Below, piece after piece: positions 32,085 to 43,315 of a stretch of DNA of 64,000 nucleotides. A program made the translations under genes and the position numbers. The DNA comes from Euptelea pleiosperma (taxonomy: Eukaryota; Streptophyta; Magnoliopsida; Ranunculales; Eupteleaceae), in the NCBI GenBank assembly GCA_035048495.1, contig CM068553.1, forward strand, positions 20,523,190-20,587,189, given 5' to 3'. Within the stretch, counting starts at the first letter, position 1. Each line of letters starts with the position of its first letter. The notes beneath the pieces are model-generated. The model saw only the letters and a list, made by a program, of their open reading frames with translations. It had not been told where the DNA came from and did not search any database.

Positions 32085-32630
32085 CAGCGGCGGAGCCAGG
32101 AAGGGGCCAGGGGGGCCCCCACAACTTTGGAGTAAAACTTGTGTCACAAGATGTTGTGACGGAAGCCGGTCACAGCACTCAATAAGAGCCACGTGGCATA
32201 CTATTAGAGGACGATGACCGTATGGATGTTTGGCCAGTCACTCAGTGGACCGGTACACAAAAAATTAGCCTGATTCGTGATTTCTAACCGATTCAATTGA
32301 AGTTATTTTCATGGGTTGATTCTAACGGTAGGAATTTGAGCATTATTGAGCGTTATTTGGGTGCAAAAATCCAAAGGTTGTAAATCACTAATCAGGCTGA
32401 ATTTTGGTTTGTAGGTCCACCGAGGGACTGGCCAAACATCCATACGGTCAGTGACCTCTGATCGTGTGACACGTGGCTCGTATTGAGTGCTGTGACCGGC
32501 TTCCGTCACAACATCTTGTGACACAAGTTTTACTCTCAACTTTGATATCTTTAAACAAAAAATAAATAAATTCTGAAATAAGGTTTTATTTTTTTACTTA
32601 GTGCCCCCCTTCAGTTTTAGTTTAGTGCCC
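32085..32630. mobile_element. Possible hAT element end, split by a MITE
   Basis: CAGCGGCGGAGCCAGGAAGG followed by a G/C run resembles a common plant hAT terminus (from memory). The matching C-rich end (AGTGCCCCCCTTC…TTTAGTGCCCC) lies on the other side of the 32130-32536 MITE. No transposase frame remains. Confidence 0.35.
32130..32536. mobile_element. Intact family 2 fold-back MITE with exact 8-bp TSD
   Basis: CAACTTTG occurs at 32122-32129 and 32537-32544. The arms are almost perfect inverted repeats from the end (GAGTAAAACTTGTGTCAC on the left, GTGACACAAGTTTTACTC on the right) for over 150 bases. They include GCCACGTGG and GACCGTATGGATGTTTGGCC. At 407 bp with no coding sequence, it is the best reference copy of the family here. 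Confidence 0.92.
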
Positions 32631-33461
32631 CTATTAGAGGACGCTTACCGGATGGATGTTTGGGCAGTCTCTAGGTGGACCTACAGACCAAAAATCAGCC
32701 TGATTAATGGTTTCAAACCATTGGATCTTTGTAACCCAAATAATGCACAAATTCCACAGTTAAAAATCAACCCATGGAAACAATTCCAATCCAATGCTTA
32801 GAAATCATTAATCAAGCTAATTTTTTGTCTATATGTTCATCTAGGGTTGAGCCATACATCTTTGCGGTCAGATATCTATAAGAATATGCCACGTGGCTCA
32901 TATTGTATCCGGTTCCATAGTAAAAAAAAAGGCCGTTACAACGGATTCGGACCTCCCCTGTTAGTTATGTACCGTTAAAGCACCCAGAAATTGTCGACCA
33001 TAATTTTTGTTATAACGAGATGTTATTTTCGTTAGAACGGATGTTATTTTCCTTAGAACAGCCGTTATTTTCATTATAACGGCTGTTATTTTCTGTTATG
33101 ACCGTTATTTTATGAAAACTTTCGTGAAAAAAACCCGGCTGTTTCCAATGGATTCGGACCTCCCCCGTTACGTTAAGTGCCGTTAAATCACCCAGAAGTT
33201 ATTTTCGTTATAACGGCTGTTATTTTCCGTTATGAATCTTATTTTCAAAAATTTTTTGTGAAAAAAGGCTGTTATTTCCTTTATTTTTTTTTCATTTTTG
33301 AAATTCAAAATTTGAATTCCAACGCCATTTATTCCGGTTACTTTCCGTTTTTTCTCCTAAGCGTTATAATCCGTTACAACGAAAAAAATGGTAATGCCCT
33401 CAGTTTATTATACCATTATAAGGGCCCCTTTTAAACCTTGGCCGGTTATACTCAATTGATT
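32631..33461. mobile_element. Family 2 MITE copy, truncated and split
   Basis: It starts within the left arm (CTATTAGAGGACGCTTACCG), keeps GGTGGACCTACAGACC and CCACGTGGCTCATATTG, and is interrupted at 32916-33440. The last ~20 bases before the Athila LTR at 33464 belong to its end or to flank. Confidence 0.6.
32916..33440. mobile_element. Degraded CAAGG-type MITE with internal repeat
   Basis: The right end CCCCTTTTAAACCTTG matches the CAAGG family; the left end is eroded. The interior repeats twice the block GGATTCGGACCTCCCC … ACCCAGAA (about 32942-32992 and 33149-33200). Flanks TCCGGTTC and GCCGGTTA agree at 6 of 8 positions. Confidence 0.6.
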
Positions 33462-33463
33462 GT

Positions 33464-36232
33464 TGAAAGTAGGGTTTTTCCGCGTCGTTGATTACGGAAA
33501 CCCTAAAATCAACACATTTGTAATTATCCGAGATTTATTCCTACAAAATAGAAACTTGCTTGCACAGTGAAAAGTCGGAGTCGAATCCGCACTCGGGATT
33601 AGTTGGATTAGCGCGATTCAGAGCATGAAATAACAAAATTTTCCACAGAAATTTCTAAAAAGAAAGGATGGAAGGGTGAGAGTGGTGGAGAAAATTGATT
33701 TTTTTTTTTTTTAAAATATGTATTAGTTGGAGACTTGATCAAATATGCTAACCACTCGAACAAATTGGCGATGATGAATGACAAATAAACTAATCTCTCT
33801 CTTTATTGAATAAAACAAATACTTACACTGCTTAAGAAATTAATTGAATTAACTAAATCATAGCAACATAAATCTGGAATAGAGTAACAGATAAGTCTAG
33901 AGAGAGATGAACTAGAGGGAGAAAATCTAATTTAGAGGGAGAAATTGTTGTAAAACTTACCCATAGAGGAGGTTATTGTGTGAAGATCGAAGATGCAAGT
34001 GCGAAATTGAGATGGATAGAAGGTGGTGCTGTCCTTGACGGTGGACTGAAGCGGTGGAGATGGGAGGAGCAACATGGTGCAGCAGCTCGTGAAGGATGCT
34101 GTGGAGAAGCTGGATGGCGTCAAAGAGATCGAGTTCTCTTGCTGGTTCGCCCAACAAGAGACTTAATTCCTAAGGACGGCTGGTGGTTGCAAACGTGGTT
34201 GAGGCGGAATGGGGACAGGTGAGAACGATCTTACCTCTCTCTTCTTGTTCTTCCCTCTTTTTTTTTTTTTTTTTTTTTTTCTGGTTCTTCTTCCCCTTTT
34301 TTTTAATAGGTGAATGATGAAGAAGAGAGAGAGTGACGATGCTGGGTTCTTGAAGACGACAGCGGCTTGGTGTTCTTGATGAGGGAATGATGATGATGGT
34401 GCAGGCGGTAATGGCTGAAGCAGTGACGGTTTGCAGCAATCCTTGATAGAGGCGGAGCAGTTTTCCAAAGGAGGAGAGATGAACGAGATGGCAGCAGCAA
34501 TGGTGAAGGAGATGAAGGGGGGGCAAGCTGGGCTTGCACACCAACAGGTAGGAGGCGTTCCTCTTTTTCTTTCCTTCTTCTTCCTCTTTCTTTCTTTCTT
34601 TCTTTTTTTTTTTATTCCAACAGCTTGGCTTGGAAGAAAACGGTGAAACGACTGTGGGGTTGCTGCTGCAACAAAGCAGCAGGCGTTAATGGAGGTGGAG
34701 CGACGGGGCTTTGAGGTTCAAGCGTGGAGAAAGGGGGCAGTAATGGTGGAGGCTAGGCGAACTGGTGTTGGCTGCAAGAGGCGGAGCAAGGAGGTGCTGT
34801 GGAGGTAAGCCTCCTCTCCTCTTCCCTTCTTCTTATTCTCTTCTCTATTTTTTTTTTCTTTTTTTTGAACCGTCAAGAAGAAGAAGAGAGGGAGATGGCT
34901 AGGGTTTTTTAGGAGTGGGAAGAGATGGGGGAGATTTTGGGTTTGATCCTCGATGATGGGAAGAAGGCAGGGCATTTTGGAGCCAAACGCCTTGCTCTAG
35001 TAACCGTGGGTTTCTAAATTAGAAACCCACGTTTTTTTTTTTTTGAAAACTCCCCTTATCAAAACGTAGGGCACTCATCATGTGGACCATTAGGGTTTGG
35101 TCCAGCCCTCAATCACGCCCCTCACCTTTTCGACCAAATCTATCAAAAAAAAGAAAACCTTTATTCTTAAAAACATTTCTAAAAACAAAGAAAAAGAAAA
35201 ACCTTTTTTTTTTTTACCTTTTAAAAACTCTTCTTTTCAAATTCTTTTTAAAGAAAACATGTTTAAAATAAGATTTCTTTCTTTAAAACACGAGTTGGTT
35301 CTATTGATGCAATCATCACCGTCGATCTCCCCCTTTTGTAGGAATTATCTTCCAAGTGGTCCACGCATAGGCCATGAATTTGAGGGCCATATGCCATCGG
35401 ATGGGTTGGCCGGGATGTCGAAGGATGATGCCTAAAATTGTGGGCCCAGAGTGCGTTGGCCATTGGCTAGATCGTAGACCAGTAAAATAATGGGCCAGAG
35501 AAATGGTGATTTTCCTGGCCATCGGATCGGATCATCTTACCTGAGGATCATTTGATTTTAGGATCGGACGATGTGATGGCGATCGGATGGTGGAGATCGG
35601 CTAAGGTAGGCCGTAGGATCGAGTGATTGAGAAAGGAGAGAGGATCGAATGATTTGGATTTGTGAGTAGAGAGAGAATGGGGATCTAGAGAGAGGAGAGA
35701 AAATATTACAAAAGAGAAAAATGCTAGCAGAGGGTTTTGAACCCTGGTCTTTGACTTGGTCTTCTGCATGCTTCACTAACTGAGCAAGCACTCACCTTGT
35801 GTTGGTTTATAAGCTTTAATCTCCTTAGTCTCTTCTTTGAGGGCTTGTCTCTCCTTCTCTCTTGGTCGTCCCTCGATTCTTTTGACTCTCTGGCTCTTCC
35901 CGTCTTTGGCATATATCTCCTCATCCTCAGCCTGTTGACTCTTGAGCTTTGACCCTAGGTTCTGAAAGTTGATTGTGGGCCCGCATTCCATCAAAATTGC
36001 CCGATTAGTGCTCCTGCGATAGAAAAATCGCGTAATGAGAATGACTTCGCATGTGGGTTAAATAAATGCATATGAATGCATGCGAATATACCATTTTAAC
36101 CAAAAAAGTGTGTTCTACGCACTGAGAAAAACTCTTACGTAGAAATGTTGATAAAAATGCAATTTTACGTAGGAGAGTGTGATAACCTTAGAAGGATAAT
36201 TGCTTAAAATAAGCACTTTTGAGCGAATATCA
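33464..36232 (-). repeat. Athila-type LTR, 2769 bp (L1)
   Basis: On the minus strand it begins TGATATTCGCTCAAAAG and ends CCCTACTTTCA, the same ends as the LTRs at 41151, 45054, 49914 and 59374. It includes a tRNA-like block at about 35725-35795, GAA/GA-rich tracts, and near its 3' end a conserved GTTTCCGTAATCAACGACGC block. The PPT adjoins its 5' end, so it is a 3' LTR. Confidence 0.9.
35725..35795 (-). promoter_or_regulatory. tRNA-like block (A-box, B-box) in LTR L1
   Basis: On the minus strand TGCTCAGTTAGTGAAGCA (35769-35786) fits a tRNA D-arm with a 4-bp stem and an A-box-like core, and GGTTCAAAACC (35733-35743) matches the B-box consensus GGTTCRANNCC, framed by AGGG/CCCT that can form a T-stem. 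A TTTTT run follows. No acceptor stem is evident, so this is tRNA-like, not a tRNA gene. Confidence 0.6.
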
Positions 36233-36268
36233 CAACCCCCAACCAGCATATTGCCAATCCTTGGCAAT
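36233..36268 (-). other. Polypurine tract and adjacent hairpin, Athila copy 3
   Basis: The minus strand reads GGTTGGGGGTTG directly before the LTR start. Next to it ATTGCCAATCCTTGGCAAT (36250-36268) is a short perfect inverted repeat. The same pair occurs at 45778-45813. Confidence 0.8.
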
Positions 36269-38152
36269 TAGTGCGAGATATAAGAGCTCAGAAGGACCTG
36301 GTACATGCTGGAAAACTTGTTCTCATTACTCAGAAAAACTCCGTTTTTGTCAATTCATATCAAGGGTGCAAGTAATCAATTAGGAATTAGAACTTAGTCA
36401 GTAAAATGTAGCACATCTACTAGTGGATATTTAAACCAAAGATTACTCATACTCAGCGTGTGTGTGTGCTCTACATCATCCCTATCTGGCAGTCAGATTC
36501 TCTGATCACCTACAAGATTATATGCCTCGACCTCAATTCTCACTTGTATACCACTCAGAAGTGAATCACACAGAAATGGTTTTATTCTTTTCTCTCAAGC
36601 TATATATGAGGAGATAGATGTCTGAAACTGGCAATATCTCACATATATCATTTAGAACTGAAGACACAGAAGATTTAAAAGATCTTATGATTGGAATGTC
36701 ATATTACTCAGGAGTGTCGGATCAAACTCTATAGTTTCTCTCTTCTCCATTCTCCACATTCTGTGAGGGTGCTAACCTAGAATCAAATAGGGCTTACCCT
36801 GGGTTGTATAGAGGCTTAGGAAAAGGTCAAAAAGATGAGGGCCTTCAGGGATTCAAAAGTACTGAGAGGGCATCTTCCGAGGGTGGTGACACCAATTCCT
36901 TTTTCACTTGTTCATATTCTTGACTTTTGTTCTACTAACTTTCTTTTTCTATTCCTCTTTTATTTTTTTTTCTTTTCTTTTCATATTCCTTTTTTGCTTG
37001 ATCCACTTGTCTTTCTTTTCTTTTCTTGCTTTCTCTTCATGTTGTGATCATAACGAAAATTCTTTTATCCCTCTCAGAAGTAGGTGTTTGAGTTGTGTTC
37101 ATTTTGGGGATTGGATTTAGTTGATGGGTTATCAAAAAAATGTTTGCATCATAAGGCTCAAGAGGGTTTCTAATGATGTAGATGTTAGGTAAGCCAAACA
37201 TGTCTGATTGGGGTAGAAAGATGGCCTATATCATTTTCTAGGTTTTTACACTTTCATCTGTGAGGTCTCGAATGGATAGCGAGAAAGTTCTTTTTGTAAT
37301 GATCCGTCTTTGACGTCACTCCAAGTTCTATGACCAAAGCAAGGATTAATGAGATCTTACAAGGGAATAGTTGGGGACTGAAAAAAAAATGTGAGTCATC
37401 TTGTGACTCAGAGTTATTTATATCCCTCAGAAGTGAAGAGAGGCTCAAACGCTCACTGGGTTAGGTCTCTACAGTTGTTCTTCTTGGATCTCTAGATCGT
37501 CCAAACTACAGATAGTTCTGATGTTGATTTGTGAAAAATTCTTGCTGAATCTGAGTTTTCCAAGAGTTTAACTCCACTGTAGTATTCTTCCACACCGAAC
37601 TAAGAGCTAATAAGTGATTTTCTCAAAGTAGACATCATTTTCAATAAAATAGACTTTGCGAAGAGTTTTGACTCATCATTGTAATGGTTTTTGAAAATAC
37701 TGCTAAAATCAATAAAAGACACCTTGAAAATAGTTCGAAAGTCACCACAAAATGCATTTTTCTCATGTATTTTTATTTTATTTTTTATTTTTTTGAAAGT
37801 CACATGAGTTTTTGGTAAAGTACCCACCCCCAACCAAAATATGGCACTGTCCTCGGTGCTCATGATTGGAACACATAGTGAAAATGATAAGTTCATGATG
37901 CGAGTGTGAAGGAAGGGTGTTACCAATTCTGCCAGATATCAACAGTGGAAAGTACCAGAGTAGTGCGAGAGCGATGGTACCTGCATGGGCAGAAAATTAT
38001 AGTGGTGATAAAGACAATGCATGTGACTTATGAGACTATAGGAATACCGGAATTGCCTTTCAGAAAGAGCTAAGTTTTATGTCTTCATCCAGACGCAACG
38101 GGGGTGACAAGCACCCCCAACCAAGTTGGAGCACAAGAGACTGATTGGATCA
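36269..38152 (-). other. Athila 3' untranslated or env-like region
   Basis: ~1.9 kb between integrase and PPT, where some Athila elements carry an env-like frame. No convincing protein is seen here; a short 108-codon frame at 37600-37926 overlaps a patch conserved with 47283-47400 that contains a second G-rich tract. Probably noncoding or too decayed. Confidence 0.5.
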
Positions 38153-38657
38153 TCAGTCGACATAGACAGGATCGATGAGATCGATCTCAAGATTCTGAAT
38201 GAACAATACGTCAAGTTCGTGGAACTGTTTTAGACGCTGCCCATTGACCAGAAAAGAGGAGTGATCCTTGGGATCCTCAATAGTGATTGCGCCAAAGGGT
38301 GTTACTGCTGTGACTGTATAAGGACCGGTCCACCTAGATTTCAGTTTCCTAGGGAAGAGATGAAGACGGGAATTATAAAGAAGGACTTTCTGTCCTGGAT
38401 GAAACTCTTTCCTGAGGATACTCTTGTCATGTATCCACTTCATTTTTGCTTTGTAATTCTTGGACAAGTTGTAGGCATCATTTCTGAGTTCTTCTAACTC
38501 ATTCATTTGAAGTTTTCGCTCCTCCCCTGTGGAGTCTAGGTCGAAGTTGAGCTTCTTAATGGCCCACAGGGCACGATGTTCAATCTCTACCAGTAGATGA
38601 CAGGGTTTCCCAAAGACCAGACGATAGGGAGACATATTGAGTGGGGTCTTGTAGGCG
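38153..38657 (-). pseudogene. Athila integrase C-terminal fragment (copy 3)
   Basis: It encodes [51 protein letters not shown] sequence, [38 protein letters not shown] and [12 protein letters not shown]. This is the C-terminal integrase region of Athila-lineage gypsy elements. The reading frame is open here. It keeps CAG (Gln) where copy 2 has TAG. The N-terminal 40 codons of the open frame (to 38731) come from the adjoining sequence and are not integrase. Confidence 0.85.
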
Positions 38658-39530
38658 ATTCCTTGGCGAGATGAATATTGAACTCCTCCCGGCAAGGTCA
38701 TATAACTTACTGGATGCCTATATCCAGACAAGGTCGACAGACTTACTTGACATGATCTATTTTTATCTCATCCCGACAAGGTCATATGACTTATTGGATG
38801 CTTATATCCCGACTAGGTCGACAGACTTACTTGACGGGATCTATTTCCATCTCATCCCGGCAAAGTCATATGACTTGCTGGATGCATATATCCTGACAAG
38901 GTCGAAAGACTTACTTGACGAGATCTATTTCCTTCTTACCCTGGCAAGGTTAGATAAGGTCAAATGGCTTACATGACGGGATCGATCATAATCTTATCCC
39001 GGCAATATTATAGGTTCCTACGTACGAGGTAAGTATTCTGAATATAGTCAGTTTCTTAAACCAATGAATATTGGCCACATGGCAGCTAGTTGAACTATCA
39101 CAATTTCGACATCCCCTTGTCCAAATACCTGACACGAAGGATGCCACCTCAGCGTCACTTCAGTTATTTCAGGTATAACCGAATCAAGGAAGTCAAGATG
39201 TAACAGGAAGATTCTATTTTATAACAGAATCCATCCAAGTCATCATTGCTGGATAACGATTAGGCACGTGGAAGGTGAGTCACGCCGGTTTTAAGGGTAT
39301 AAATATGAGACCCTCAGAATTGAGAAAAGGATCTTGCTCTCCAAATCCAGATAGCCTAAACTCAGTAACATTTTACTATTTTCATGAACCCTGTTACCAT
39401 TCCTAAGCTGACTTGAGCGTCGGAGTATTGTCAATAGGTACAACCATATCTCATCTGGAGATCATCCTATCCTTCGCGGAGGAGAAAGCAGTTTCATCCT
39501 AGAGCATCAGAGTCGTTCGATCATCACCAA
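38658..39530 (+). mobile_element. Tat/Ogre-like LTR fragment
   Basis: It contains a TATA box in GGGTATAAATATGAGACCC (about 39296-39314) and, 100 bases downstream, GCTGACTTGAGCGTCGGAG, a sequence typical of the R/U5 region of Tat-type gypsy LTRs. The left part has an 84-bp tandem repeat. No PBS or gag follows; it lies between truncated pieces of two Athila elements. Boundaries are inferred from loss of Athila homology. Confidence 0.5.
38691..38942 (+). repeat. Three 84-bp tandem repeats with an internal half-repeat
   Basis: Units start at 38691, 38775 and 38859. Each has two related halves: GGTCATATGACTTATTGGAT and GGTCGACAGACTTACTTGAC. The period is 28 codons, so an accidental open frame runs through the array (RSYDLLDAYI / RSTDLLDGIYF pattern). 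A partial fourth unit runs to ~38990. Confidence 0.9.
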
Positions 39531-41125
39531 AATCCGAATCGTCTGACCTCGAAGATTGTGTGGGTTAGATCATATATTTTTCCCCCACACCCACCATCCA
39601 TCAACTTCATCATCTCACCATCCACGAGCCACTTACAATATATAAGGGCTGGCCAAACCCTAAAAGGATGATCTTTTTCCTCTCCAATCAGCAAACCGTC
39701 CCCCTCTTCTCCTTTTATTCTTGGACGGTCCAACCCAAGCCGTCTTCTCTCCATACCACCGTCCTAATCTCTCAGCCGCCCCCCATATATCTCTTCTCTT
39801 CCTCTCTTCTCATTGTCGAATCTCCACCAAGCCGTCAGTCACTTTTTCTCCTCCAATCTCAGCTCCTCTCCACGTTTTCACAGCTAGCAAACCACTACGC
39901 ACCTTCAACTCAAAGCCTGCAACTCCACCACTAGCAGCAGCGCTTCTCCTTTCCCGTGCATGTACAACACTAGCAGCAACTCACGGTGTTGAACAATCAT
40001 CCTCTCAAGCAACCTGTGCACCTCACTTCACCGCCTGCTCCTCCATCCTCAAAACAAACAAAAGAAAAAAAAGGATAACAGAATAGAGAAGAAGAAAAGG
40101 ATGGAAGAGGAAGCCATTAGGCTTCTCTCTACCATTTTTCGGGCAGCAACCTCCATTACCTCTGCCTGCAACTTATGCCCTCACCACTTGGACCTCTACC
40201 CTCTCTCTTAGCCGTTCTTGCTCCCTCCATGGTGACCACGAACCTGCATCCTCCCATCTCTCTTTGCTGAACTGGCGTGTCTTCTTTGCCAACCACCACC
40301 ATCAACGACGGTGCATCTTTTTGCACCCCCAGGCAGCAACCTACGCCTTCCCCCACAAGCCACGTGCAACTCCAGCAAGTCGCCTACCAGCATCTCTTAG
40401 CCGCTGCCAACTGTTAGTTGCACATCGTTTCCTCCACCGTCCAAGGTCCACTTAACGTGCATCAAGCACCTCTCAATCCCTGGCTGGGACTCCAGGCGAT
40501 CTTCTCCGGTCAAACCCTTTATCAACAACATCATCTTCTTGGCTATAGGGTAAGTCGATGTGACTTCTCTCTCTCTAGGTCTTTCTCTCTCTACTCTCTT
40601 TTCTATTTTTCTCTCTAGAATAGTTCTCTATGTCTCTCTAAGTCATGTTAGGCTTTGTCTTATTTTCTCTCTCTAGACTAGCTTTCTCCCTCTAAATCTT
40701 CACTAGGGTTTCATTTATTTTCCTTTATTTTATTTTTTTTGGCTCATGTTAACTCAATTTTGATTCAATGTAATGGATGGTTGTTTATGCATTAATGAAG
40801 AATTTTTCTTAATATTTAAGATTTGATTTATTTCTTATTTTGTTGTTTTAATTAGTGGGTAATGATATCTCTATCAAGAACATATTTTAAAAATCTACTT
40901 CAAATCACCACTCTCACCCCACCATCATTCGCATCAATTTCTATGGAAAAATCCATAATTTCATGTTCTAATTTGCGCTAATCCCTAACTCCAAGTGCAG
41001 ATCACCATTCAACACAAATCCCTATACAAAAGTTCATATTTTGCAGGATTAAAATTCGGATCAAATTAAAAATGTGTTGATTCTAGGGTTTCCGAATCCA
41101 ACGACGCAGAAAAACCCTAGTTTCA
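39531..41125 (+). repeat. 5' LTR of Athila copy 1, 5' end missing
   Basis: It ends GACGCAGAAAAACCCTAGTTTCA, then the PBS region. It has a TATA-like ACAATATATAAGGGC near 39635, a C/T-rich transcribed part, and the conserved 3' block with GTGCAGATCACCATTC. The TGATATTCGC start is absent; the left end merges with the Tat-like fragment. The exact left boundary is uncertain. Confidence 0.7.
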
Positions 41126-41150
41126 AATGGCGTCGTTGCCGCTCGGGTGT
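41126..41150 (+). other. Primer-binding region of Athila copy 1
   Basis: AATGGCGTCGTTGCCGCTCG directly follows the LTR; TGGCGTC differs by one base from TGGCGCC, the tRNA-Asp-type PBS of Athila elements. The last five bases, GGTGT, are the TSD of the inserted solo LTR. Confidence 0.8.
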
Positions 41151-42081
41151 TGAAAGTAGGGTTTTTCCGCGTCGTTGGTTACGGAAACCCTAATTCCAAC
41201 AAAATTTGTATATTTTCCGATTTAATTCCTGCAAAATATGAACTTTTGTATAGGGATTCGTGTCGAATGTCGATCCGCACTCGGGATTAGGGAACGTGCA
41301 ATGGAAAACATAAAATGATAGATTTTTCCCTAAAATTGTTCCTAAAATTATTGCTCAATGTTGATGGAGTGGTGAGAGTGGTGAGGTAATGGATTTAAAA
41401 CATGCTCTTTTTTTTATGAGGATCAACTCTTAATTAAAGAAGTTATCAAATATTAAATTAAAAACCACTATTCATGGTGAAAGAAAATCAAGAACAAGAG
41501 CTCAAAAGAAGCCTAATTTTATTGAATCTATATAAATTGCTTACATTGACAAACAAAAGCAAAAATTGAAACTAACCTAAAAAGCATAAAAGATAGAGAT
41601 AGATGAGGTGAGATAGAGAGAAGATGGAGAGATAGAATATTTTTTATTTTTTTTTATTTTTAATTTTTTTTACCTTCGGAACTTACCATGTGGAGGTCAC
41701 GGCCAAGGCATTGGACATGAGGTTCTTTGAACCGAGTGAGCAAAAAGATGATGGCTTGGAGATCCAGCTGGGTGACGGCTTGGTAAAGGCGATAATGGAA
41801 TGTAATGGATAGGAAGGTGCTGGATCGGTCAAAATGGAAGATGGAGGATGGAGAATATGGTTGATGGAGGCGCTGGAGATGAGGTTCGACAGGTGGAGAT
41901 GTTGCAGCAGCTAAGGTGGAGCGGTGAAGAGTGGCTGGGGTTTGTGACGATGGGTTGTGCTGCCCTTAAACCGTGAAGGAACAAGAGATGAATGGCGGTG
42001 GAAGGGAGTAGTGGCAAGGGAAGGAGTAGGTGGCTCTTTGATGCAGCAACGTGGAGAAGAGGAGGGATGCAGCAACAGTTG

Positions 42082-42252
42082 GCCGGAGTTGCAACCTGCA
42101 ACTCTGGCGGTGGTTTGAGTGGCTGACGGTGTTGCAGTGAAGAGGAGTTGGTTGGAGAGGAGCACGACTGTGTTGCTGGCCGTCAAAGGAGAACGTAGTT
42201 GCTACGACGTTCTTAAAGGAGGTCGCCGGAGTTGCAGGTCTACAACTCTGGC
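42082..42252. repeat. Two GAGTTGCA hairpins in LTR L2
   Basis: GCCGGAGTTGCA…TGCAACTCTGGC at 42082-42108 and GCCGGAGTTGCAGG…ACAACTCTGGC at 42225-42252. Each can form an 11-12-bp stem with G·T pairs and a very short loop. A (GAA)n tract follows the second from ~42258. Confidence 0.8.
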
Positions 42253-43239
42253 CAGTAAAAAGAAGAAGAAGAAGAAGAAGAAGAATAAGGAGGAGGGGAA
42301 GAAGAAGGAGGGAAAGAAAAAGAAGAAGAAGAAGATGAAGAAGAAGAGAAAGAGGCGCACCTGTGGGTAGACGCCGGAAAGGAGGTGGCGGTGCAAAGTA
42401 CAGCGCCGGAGTTCGTCGATTTTGATAGTGGGAAGGTGCCAGGGCGGTGCTCAGTGCTGTTAACGGCTTGCTGAAGGAGAGGGGACCTGCAAGGAGAAGA
42501 TTAAGAAGAAGAAGAAGAAGAAAAAGAAGAAGATGGTGGCAGCACTCCACCAGCTCGCTGGAGGAACCCGCCGGATTCGTGGAGAAGAAGAGAAAAAAGA
42601 AAGAGAAGAAGAAGGAAAGAGGAGAGGAGGAAGGGTAGAACGTGGGGGAAGGTTTTGGGGAGAGAAAGGAGAAGAAAGGAGGGGGATTAGGGTTCCAAAG
42701 AACCCTTCTCCTTCCCCTTTTAAAGCTCCCTAGTTTCCATTAATGGAAATTAGGGAATTTTTGAAATAAATTTTTTTTTTTTTAAAGTAAAACTCTACTT
42801 TTCTTTGGGGAATGTCCCCATTTAGTGGACCCCCCATTTTTTAAAATTTAATTAAAATTATTTTGAAATTCACGGGGTCCACTAACTGGTCGGACAGTGG
42901 GTCGATGATGATGGGCCCGGCTACTGGCCCACATGGATTGATGATGTCCATCGTCTCACAAGATGATGTGATAGACAGTCTGATGTCGATCGGATGAATG
43001 GTGACTTGATTGGGACCCAGATTGGTAGATCGACAGATTTAGAGAGATCCAACGGTCCGATTGAAGATCCAACGGTCCGATGGAAGATCCAACGGTCAGA
43101 AAGCTAAGGGAGATGAGATAGAGCCGATGGGTAGGAGTTCTGGGGTTAGGTCAGTAGATTCGAGGATCGAGAGATGAAGAGAGAGAGAGAATAAGGAGAG
43201 ATGAGAGAGAAAGTATCAAAAAATGGAGAAAAGTATTGG

Positions 43240-43315
43240 CAAAGGGTCTGGAACCCTGGTCTTCACTGTGACCATCCTCACGCTTCTCCAGTAGAGTAGA
43301 CTATCATTCCTTGCT
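43240..43315 (-). promoter_or_regulatory. tRNA-like block in LTR L2 (decayed)
   Basis: On the minus strand GGTTCCAGACC (43245-43255) is one base from the B-box consensus, with flanking AGGG/CCCT. The A-box side (CTACTCTACTGGAGAAGC) is less well matched than in L1 and L5. A TTTT run follows. Confidence 0.4.

Larger units (their letters stand above)
33464..38657 (-). mobile_element. 3' part of an Athila-type gypsy element (copy 3)
   Basis: On the minus strand an integrase C-terminal fragment (38153-38657) is followed by ~1.9 kb without clear coding sequence, a PPT (36233-36245) and a full 3' LTR (33464-36232). The 5' part is cut at ~38657, where a different LTR-like sequence begins. The layout matches the minus-strand Athila at 45054-62100. 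Confidence 0.8.

Noticed and set aside
37600..37926. Env-like protein in the Athila 3' region
   Set aside because: Only a short conserved stretch is shared with 47283-47579, it overlaps a G-rich tract, and no signal peptide or transmembrane pattern is visible.
38641..38976. Open frame of 111 codons
   Set aside because: It reflects a tandem repeat whose period is a multiple of three within an LTR-like sequence; no protein family was recognised.
42119..42396. Lys/Glu-rich and Phe-rich open frames on both strands
   Set aside because: They are translations of (GAA)n/(CTT)n tracts inside a noncoding LTR; similar frames occur at 48231-48443 and 60417-60757.
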